Part shown: positions 56,246-64,000 of the stretch, one piece after another | How the letters are laid out: each line of letters opens with the position of its first letter | Numbering within the stretch: the first letter of the stretch is position 1 | From: Halichondria panicea | Lineage: Eukaryota; Porifera; Demospongiae; Suberitida; Halichondriidae | Length of the DNA stretch: 64,000 nucleotides | Assembly: GCF_963675165.1 (NCBI RefSeq) | Contig: NC_087381.1 | Coordinates: forward strand, 5,519,378-5,583,377 | Direction: 5' to 3' | Translations under genes and position numbers: made by a program | The notes under the pieces: generated by a model | Told to the model about the DNA's origin: nothing | Database searches by the model: none | What the model saw: only the letters and a program-made list of their open reading frames with translations

Positions 56246-58151
56246 TGATTGATTGAGTTGATATAAATGTGTAAAAAGTCGCAATCGATAATATGCTTTT
56301 GCTGGACTTGTAAGTCCTTTATAGCTATATCACACAATTTGTGACTCCATAATTATGCCACGTTTTGCATTTTGCATCTATAGGAAGACTCCGGACGGAA
56401 AGCGTTATTATGATTGGGAACAACAAACATGCGCACGAGGAAAGGTGCACGACTTATGATACTGTACAATATAATGTACTGATTCAGTTGTGGGTGTGAT
56501 TTCCACTAGTTGTATGCTAATTAAGCACTGTGATCGTCTCATGTCAATCTCATGTCAATACATGCAAAGCACCTATACCATGCACAGAGCAAGAGCATGA
56601 CCTGGACATGTTTTATACACCTGATCTATATAGTGCCTCAAAAGGTATTCAGATCTCTATAAAACATACTTATATAGTCATAAATCTACAATTTCAAAAC
56701 ATGCACTGAAACTTTGTTCCTGCAGTATAATTATACAGTCATTGTAGATGAACCATATAGATCTAGCAAAGCCATGCATGCATACTGTATGCTGTAAAGC
56801 CACATCACATTTGTAGATATGGATCGATGCTATACAGCTGCACACACAAACATATATTGCATGAATGCATGGGTGGGTACAGTGCATGGTTCCAATCCCT
56901 GGGTATATATATATATCAACATAATTATACATGCACTACTGTTTTTTACATAATGCATGATCGACAGATCATGAATCTATAAAGCAACAAGGATTAGAAA
57001 ACTAAAACAGTGATTTTGTCATCTTCACAAATTTCCTATTATTTTTCAACCATGCACTGTCTCATTAGATTTATGACTATATAAGTATGTTTTATAGAGA
57101 TCTGAATGCCTTTTGAGGCACTATATAGATCAGGTGTATAAAACATGTCCAGGTCATGCTCTTGCTCTGTGCATGGTATAGGTGCATGTGTATGGGAACT
57201 GCATGGGGGACACATGCATGTGTGCTAGCGTATGCATGTATATGAAGGAAAAATACTGAAAATGGCCGGGGTGTGCTTATCCATGCTCTTGTTCAACATC
57301 ATTTGTTAGCGGCTATAATCTGTTCAAGCAGTATACATTTTATGACATTGTCATGTGTAATTGGGAGATCAGAGTTAATGCCTGCATGGCATGCGTGCAT
57401 GTGAAGTGTGAAGGATATCTTATAATGGTGTAACCACCAGATAGGATGTTTATATAGGAAAGGGATTACAGCATTGATACTCATAGTCTTTCCTATTATG
57501 TCAACGTGTGTACTCATTAATAATAAGCAAGGTGAATATTATGCTAATGTCCTTGACTGCATGCTTAGCCTCAAGTATAGTATGCTTAAATCCTTCTACA
57601 GCCTTATAACTACACAAACAAATGCATGAGGTCATGCGCAATTATGGGACAAGCACTCTTATACTCTTGGAGGAAACAGGCAATAGAAAGCTAGACATCC
57701 TTTGCATGTATTGACATGAGACGATCACAGTGCTTAATTATCATACAACTAGTGGAAATCACACCCACAACTGAATCAGTACATTATATTGTACAGTATC
57801 ATAAGTCGTGCACCTTTCCTCGTGCGCATGTTTGTTGTTCCCATTCATAATAACGCTTTCCGTCCGGAGTCTTCCTATAGATGCAAAATGCAAAACGTGG
57901 CATAATTATGGAGTCACAAATTGTGTGATATAGCTATAAAAGGACTTACAAGTCCAGCAAAAGCATATTATCGATTGCGACTTTTTACACATTTATATCA
58001 ACTCAATCAATCAATGAAGACTGCTACTTTTAGTGTGCTGATTATTCTCAGTGCACTGCTCCCTCTACTGACTGCTCAGGGAGTGGACTTGACTTTGCAA
58101 AGAGAAGCATCCGGGTCCGATGTTGTCAGAGCAGCAGTGAATAGAATCCAA
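56107..58151. repeat. large inverted duplication of receptor promoter and exon 1
   Basis: Bases 56107-56687 are the reverse complement of 57067-58151, except for an insert of about 515 bases in the right arm (about 57187-57701). Shared landmarks include GGAAGACTCCGGACGGAAAG, AGCAAGAGCATGACCTGGAC and AGCATATTATCGATTGCGAC. The centre 56688-57066 is unique. The arms carry the presumed promoters of copy 4 and of the truncated exon, which therefore face away from each other. Confidence 0.9.
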
Positions 58152-60550
58152 ACTGTGCTCGATTTTGATCGACAATTTCTAAGGCGAATTGCTTTTGTTG
58201 AATCAAGAGATGGAACTGACACGGATACGTATCGACCTGGCTACAATGGAGGGATATGGCAGGTGGATGAAGATAAATTTTTAACCACTCAAGTAAATAG
58301 TGCACTGAATGTTGAGAGACATGACGCCATAAGAGAGGCGTTTGACATTGATTGGCCGAGTGTGCAGTGGAGGGATTTGAGGATTCCCCTCTATTCGGGA
58401 ATAGCAGCGAGACTGTTTCTGTTGAACATTTCTGATACAGAATCTATTCCGTGTGATGTACCAGGACAGGCTGCTTACTACAACCGAGTCTACTGTGGCT
58501 TGACATGTAATGAAACGGAGCAGGAATTTATCGAAAATGTTAACACCTTGACAAACAGAAACCGTAAGTATCTATTATAAAGGACTCACTGGTATAATTA
58601 TGTGAAATTATGTGTGTATACTATTATTATAGTCCTCTGCATAAGACAATTCAGTTTGGTTTCACCCTTGTTTGATTCTTGTTTGTTGTGTTGTGAGTCT
58701 GATCAGTAAATTATGCTTAATTGTGATTGCCGCCTGTTCGCATGTATTATTTTACAGCCTGTCGAGTTAACAGTGACATTGTGATGGTCCTGGATGAATC
58801 AGGCAGTATTAGGGAGCCCAACTTTAACCGGGTGAGAGAATTTGTTGTTCAATATGTGGACAGTTTGCAAATCGGACCAAATGACAATCGAGTAGGTGTG
58901 ATCACATTTGGCACTACTGCCCGGCAGCAGTTTAATCTAGACACTCACAGCACTGCTACATCCTTGAGAAATGCTGTGGTAAATCTTCAATATAGTGCAG
59001 GATTTACCAACATACCAGATGCTCTCTGTCGACTTCGGCAAGTTTATTCAGACGATGCTCGTACAGATCCCAGTGTGTTTAGAGTGGCCATGGTCTTAAC
59101 TGATGGGCAGTCTACAAGAAACACTAACGACTGTGGCTATTCATCAGTTGCTGAAGCTGCGGCTGCTTTGAGGGCTGCCTCTCCACCTATTAATGTGTTT
59201 GCAATCGGAGTTGGGTCAAATGTTCTGAGAAGTGATTTGGTAGCCATTGCCAGTGAAGAGCAGTATATTTTCAGTTCTGCTGACTTCTCACAGTTGTCAT
59301 GTGTTCAGAGTGTTCAAGAAGAACAGATCTGCAACACACGTAAGATCCTAATTATATAGAGCTAAAAATTGAATGATTGCATGCATGTGACTTGTATCCT
59401 GCTATGATTATACAACTAGCTTACATCCATACACTTTGTACCATAATAAGAAACATAATTATAATTATTTTAGCCTCGTTCCCAGGCCGATTTAGAAGGG
59501 ATATGGTGGAAATTGCAACTTGGCGGAAATGAGGCTAATAGAAATGCTTGCACGTGGTTGTCTTGATTTTGACCTGTCCCTAATAATTTCATCTGGATCC
59601 CCCTAAAATAATTCAGTGCATGTTAATTAAGGTGGTCGAATAATAATGGTATTATTATGCCTTTGCTACAATTCTTGGCATATATAGTCACAACAACTGT
59701 GCTACGGAACACCACCAACAGTGGGGAACTGGATCGTGATGAGGTCATACGCTGGCAATTCACTATTCCTGGATGTGGCGTGTCATTTAATCTCACCGTA
59801 CAAGAAGGGGATGTCATTTTGTACGCGTCAACAGAAACCACAGCACCAAATGAGGCCATTTATCAATGGAGAATTGAAGTTTCGACCTCTTCTAATTCTG
59901 TTGGGGTCATAAACATTATTCCTCCATTGGGGGACAATGCTGTCAACTGCAGTTCTGTTACTAATGTCACTGTGTTTACAACTATTGTCGGTATAAACGT
60001 TACCAACATGTTCACTGTATCTACTGATGGTAAGTATATACACATTCAGTCACTCAATTTTGCAGGCTGTATGTGGAGTCAAAATTACTGTAATTATGGT
60101 GAATAAGCCCTTATAGCGAGTTAAAGTATGGTCGCAATGCATGCATAAATTAATTAGCAGTATGCTCAGCCTCCAATTATATAGAGAGCTTGCATGCGCT
60201 GTACTTAATATAGAGGTTAGACATTAATGTGTGCATGCATGCCATGGTGTATATATACGTGTCCTTGTAGTTTCCTTTTACACTAAACACTATATCGCTT
60301 GCACTATCTTTCCTCTATAGATGATCTTGGTGAAACCAGCACGGACACTACTACTGTCGACAATGATTTTGAAATACCAGTGCTAGTCATCATCAATTTT
60401 GCTGCTGTCATAGTGGTACCAATTATCGTGGTGATCCTGCTCAGCGTATGCTGTTGCATTGTGATAATAGTTGTTGTGTGTGGAGTGAGGGATCGTAAGA
60501 AAAAGTACCACTACAAACACTCGGATGCTGAAACAAGTCCAAAGAATTAG
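58014..60550 (+). CDS. lysozyme-like / vWA / PPC-like single-pass membrane receptor, copy 4
   Basis: Exons 58014-58563, 58758-59339, 59688-60029 and 60321-60550 splice in phase 1 to 567 residues. The order matches copy 2. The signal peptide is MKTATFSVLIILSALL; the in-frame Met at 57921 is upstream of the conserved family start and is unlikely. The lysozyme-like domain keeps FVESRDG and YNGGIWQVD. The vWA domain has an intact MIDAS (DESGS, TNIPDAL, LTDG). The PPC-like domain has several N-glycosylation sites, and a membrane helix (AVIVVPIIVVILLSVCCCIV) precedes a short basic tail RDRKKKYHYKHSDAET that resembles the tail of copy 1. It is the most canonical member in the window and the best reference for the family. 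Function is inferred only: cell-surface binding, possibly of bacterial wall or of self ligands. Confidence 0.88.
59471..59537. repeat. TAGCCTCG hairpin in intron 2 of copy 4
   Basis: TAGCCTCGTTCCCAGGCC at the left and GCGGAAATGAGGCTA at the right form an imperfect 67-base foldback. It is a diverged member of the hairpin family also at 34668 and 60669. Confidence 0.6.
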
Positions 60551-61461
60551 CCTGAACTGACTTAAGCTGACTGCATCATTAATAATTATTTATTTACACA
60601 CTAATCATTAGCTATAGAGGTAGAATTTCATATCAAGTTTAACATCCCTCTGATCATTATTTTGCAATAACCTCGATTCCAGGCCGCGAAGAGAAAGGCA
60701 CGTTTTTCTTCGCGGCTGGAATCGAGGCTAGGCATGCAATAGCCTCAATCCCAGGCCGCTCTTCCTCTCCTTTTTGAGGCCTTGTGAAGGCAGCTAGGCA
60801 TGCAAAGACACTCATGGGGCGGGGCACAATAATAATTATAGAGGGGCGGGGCATGTTTCTAGCTCGGGCGGTACACTGCTGAGCTAGCTCAACACTAACA
60901 ACCATTGAAGAAGTACAGTGCTGGTGCTAGGATCTAGTGGGAATCACTGCTGTCAGGTAAGTATAAATTATAGATGTTTGTGTGTGCAGCTAGCTAAACA
61001 TAATTATTTGATCACTGTACTAGATCTATTAATAATGGTATATAAATTATGGTAGACATGTGATGGTACTATCAAAGCAATATTATTAATCCATACAGCC
61101 TATTTATTGTATTGCTGTCTTGGTTGCATCACGGGTCTCCCTATAAGTATAAATATGTATGTTTTAAGTAATGGCTATAACCGTACCATGAATTAAGTGT
61201 GAAAGGTCGGCACGAGTATCAATAATTAAGTCTATAGGCGATCTTTTAGCTGAGCAGACCAGTAGTGGCCGTAGTATCAGTTGTTTTGCTAATTAATTGA
61301 TACAGATGCTATGCATGGGCCTATATTAGCTTGGCTGTATTCTATAGCATGACCACTCTGTGACATCACTGCATTAGCAACCTTCACTGACCATTGAAAT
61401 GTGTACTGCATTGTGTTTGCACAATTAATTCTGAATGTTTATATCACTATAGAAACATAAG
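60551..61461. other. spacer between receptor copy 4 and Rab11
   Basis: It holds a strong hairpin at 60669-60730 (CCTCGATTCCAGGCCGCGAAG against its complement) followed by a second partial copy (CCTCAATCCCAGGCCGC). It should also contain the Rab11 promoter and 5' untranslated exon. A donor-like CAGGTAAGTA at about 60955 could end such an exon, with the acceptor TATAG at about 61452. This is inference only. Confidence 0.5.
60669..60730. repeat. TAGCCTCGATTCCAGGCCGCGAAG hairpin
   Basis: The two arms (60669-60690 and 60709-60730) are nearly perfect complements around AGAAAGGCACGTT. Same family as 34668-34700 and the ends of 13525-14113. Confidence 0.85.
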
Positions 61462-61845
61462 ATGGCCAACAGAGATGACTATGACCTTTTATTCAAGAGT
61501 AAGTTGCAACATTTCTCTGAATGAAGGACACTTATAATTGGGAGCAGTCACTTTGTTTATTATAGAGAGGCTGTTTCTTAGTGTGGGATGACAATAACAC
61601 TGCATTCTGTTCATATTCAGTCTATCCTTTATAATTATAAGAGGTTTCACAGCATTTAACCTTAGTTACAGTGGAGCTTAGTCAGCTCTATCACGTACTG
61701 TGCATGTGCTTTGTGACGTGTTTTAACATCAGATGTATGGGTAGTATTGTACACACCCACACACGCACACACACACGCACACTCCCCCACCACACACACA
61801 CACCCTTCACACACACACACACACACTCCCCCACACACTCCCCCA

Positions 61846-61903
<58 letters not shown>

Positions 61904-63692
61904 GTGTTAATTGGTGACTCTGGTGTGGGAAAGTCTAACCTCCTCGCACGATTCACGAGGGACGAGTTCTTCTTAGAATCTCGGACAACTGTGGGGGTGG
62001 AGTTTGCCACTCAGAACGTCACAGTGCAAGGGAAAACCATCAAGGCTCAGATCTGGGACACAGGTACTGTGTAAAAACTCTTAGACAAAAGTTTCAAGAT
62101 AAACACGAGAAATTTTTTACCTTCGGGAATGTGGAATGTAATTAGTAGCTAGATCTAGCACATGTAGAGCAATATATAGAGCCTTCAAATAATTGTTTCT
62201 GTGAAGCTAAGAGTGTTCATTGTCATAGTAGAGAGAGTTAATAGGCTGTATATACGTCCGTCTTTGAGAGGCTAGTAAAAACACTACACTAGACTAACAG
62301 TCATTCTTAGCCATGTTTACTTAATAGAGAAACTAGTAATACCGTGTTAAGAGATTGCTTTCACACTCTTTGTGTATGTTGTTTAAGTATATCTACAAAA
62401 GGATAACTATTACCTAAAATCACAATGACTGTCAGTCAGTACTTGGCAACAATCGATGATGTGCTTTTATTCTTCCACAGCTGGACAGGAGAGATTTAGA
62501 GCCGTCACCAGCGCGTAAGTGTGTGTGTGTGTGTGTATTGTACATCGTAACGTACAGTTGAACTCGTAGAAGGCAAATGTGGACTCCCTGTACAGGAGTA
62601 TGTATTTCATTTGTCCCAACTAATAAAGACTATTACATAGTCTAGCTAGAAAACACGTCAGTGAGATAATAGTACTCAACCCCTAAAATGTCATGTGCTT
62701 TCTCTGAAAAAAGGACACCTCGTATAACAATTAGGACTCTCAACTCAGTAGAAGCATGCACGTAGAAATCAATCTTCCTTCGAAATGAGGACACCTGAAC
62801 AAAAGATACCCTAGGTCCCCAAAGTATCCGAGGCTCCGGTGTATTATCAGCGTATAGTGTTTCGTGTCTCAAACATCATGGGCTTTAAACTACCTTGAGG
62901 TGACATATCTTCACAGGTAGATTTGTTGCGTTTTCACTGTTTACATGTAGCTCGATCATTGTGAAATTAACGTTTCTAATTACTCGCAAGTGGTTTTAAT
63001 GAGATTCTTCATTGCATTTTCCAATTATCTGCGAGTACAAATTTTTGTGATTTTACTCTCACTCGCATAAATAGCAGAAATTATTACTCGCAAAAATATG
63101 TCACCTTAAGGTATACTGTGCATTCCCCCGCTCTACAGTTACTACAGAGGAGCAGTGGGTGCTCTAGTGGTGTACGATATTGCTAAGCATCCCACATTTG
63201 AGAATGTACAGAAATGGCTGAAGGAGCTAAATGACCACGCTGATCCAAACATCTGTATTATTCTGGTAGGAAACAAGTCTGATCTAAAACACCTCAGGGC
63301 AGTACCGACTGACGAGGCTCAAGAGTTTGCTAGTGAGTGTTTGTGGGGGTGGGGCATGCATGAAATGGAGACTTTGGGGTCATTAACCTGGCTGTATTAA
63401 TTGTAGAGGGTACGTGCAATCCTCATAAACTGTATACAGATACAGATAATTATGTATACGACGTATAACGAGAGTTACTAGGGAATTTAACTACAGCATT
63501 GTGCACCCTAATGGTACTGGCTCTTTCATTTTTATTCGTGAGGTCTGAGTAGGCTACCACGCTGTAAATGCTGCATATACATGAACGTACATGTGCTCTA
63601 AACCCCTGCAGAGACCAACGGGTATGCATTCATAGAGACATCAGCTCTAGACGCCACCAACGTGCAAATGGCCTTCAATAACATCATCGGCG
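61462..63692 (+). CDS. Rab11: Rab11 small GTPase, last exon outside window
   Basis: Exons 61462-61498, 61902-62063, 62481-62514, 63139-63332 and 63612-63692 splice in frame. They encode [12 protein letters not shown], the P-loop [16 protein letters not shown] (switch 1), [23 protein letters not shown] split by introns (switch 2), [16 protein letters not shown] and [10 protein letters not shown]. Position by position this is Rab11; YDIAKH and [10 protein letters not shown] are characteristic of that subfamily. Rab11 is a membrane-bound GTPase of recycling endosomes. About 170 residues are visible. The hypervariable tail and C-terminal prenylation cysteines should lie after the donor at 63693. 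The first intron ends in a long CA repeat. The gene is intact and conserved, unlike the receptor cluster beside it. Confidence 0.95.
61750..61901. repeat. (CA)n microsatellite forming the Rab11 exon 2 acceptor
   Basis: About 150 bases of CA repeats with CTCCCCCAC interruptions end in CACAG, and exon 2 starts at the next base (61902). Confidence 0.9.
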
Positions 63693-64000
63693 GTGAGCAT
63701 GCATCTGTATAGTGTATAATAATGGTGCAATGTGAGAAAGAACTATAGTCTCAATTCCAGGCTGCAGGGTAAATCTTATTGTTGGAGTATGCATACTGTT
63801 GTTTAACATTGATTAGGTGGTATATGACACTAACAGTAATTTTTTCCCTTGAACCGGGTATAATAATTACGAGTACATCATAATTATTATTATCACTGTA
63901 TATTTGAACCGGACATCCATCCTCTTTTATAAGACAAAAGTTACATGCTGCTCCCAAAATGTCCTTTAATTAAAACTAGCTGTACTAAAAACTTTTAGCA

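Noticed and set aside
57921-58013. In-frame upstream Met for receptor copy 4
   Set aside because: The other copies share the MKTA start, which gives a proper signal peptide; the upstream part is promoter sequence mirrored in the inverted repeat.
1-64000. tRNA, rRNA or snRNA genes
   Set aside because: I saw no tRNA-like A/B boxes with cloverleaf pairing and no rRNA blocks by eye; a covariance-model scan would be needed to be sure.

Overview
The window looks like nuclear DNA of a metazoan, most probably a demosponge. The evidence is small split genes with GT-AG introns, AT-rich introns full of ATAATTAT and TACATGTA words, many short foldback and terminal-inverted-repeat elements, and clear animal gene families (CSDE1/UNR, Rab11, adhesion GPCRs with HormR, GAIN and GPS modules). 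The species call (Amphimedon-like) is an inference from base composition and protein style.

Layout. 1-13375 (+): the 3' two thirds of CSDE1/UNR, a multi-cold-shock-domain RNA-binding protein, in 15 visible exons. Nested antisense in its 4.9 kb intron (4948-7363, -) is a broken copy of a receptor-like gene family that defines the rest of the window: signal peptide, lysozyme-like domain, von Willebrand A (vWA) domain, beta-rich PPC-like domain, and transmembrane exon. 13525-16787: repeats only. 16788-27848 (-): a 16-exon adhesion GPCR with three Cys-rich modules, HormR, GAIN, GPS and 7TM. 28922-31560 (-): a decayed transposase-like (DUF7869-type) gene. 31899-34748: an orphan transmembrane exon followed by a segment duplicated again at 39-41 kb, plus several MITEs. 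35112-39009 (+): intact lysozyme-like/vWA single-pass receptor. 42371-50114 (+): the same ectodomain joined in phase to two sushi domains and a complete HormR-GAIN-GPS-7TM tail. This predicts a 1343-residue chimeric adhesion GPCR, the most unusual object here. 51012-52760 (-): a frameshifted Roc-COR (Roco) pseudogene. 53-58 kb: DNA transposon remnants, a reverse transcriptase fragment and a large inverted duplication of the receptor's promoter and first exon. 58014-60550 (+): another intact single-pass receptor. 61462-63692 (+): Rab11, whose last exon lies beyond the window.

How it fits together. CSDE1 and Rab11 are conserved housekeeping genes that bracket a rapidly changing cluster. The cluster is built from phase-1 exons, so ectodomain modules can be joined either to a short single-pass anchor or to a 7TM signalling tail. 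The two GPCRs share nearly the same HormR-to-7TM exon series but carry different N-terminal modules, which points to exon shuffling after duplication. A role in surface recognition of microbes or of self is possible (lysozyme-like plus vWA plus sushi domains), but that is inference.
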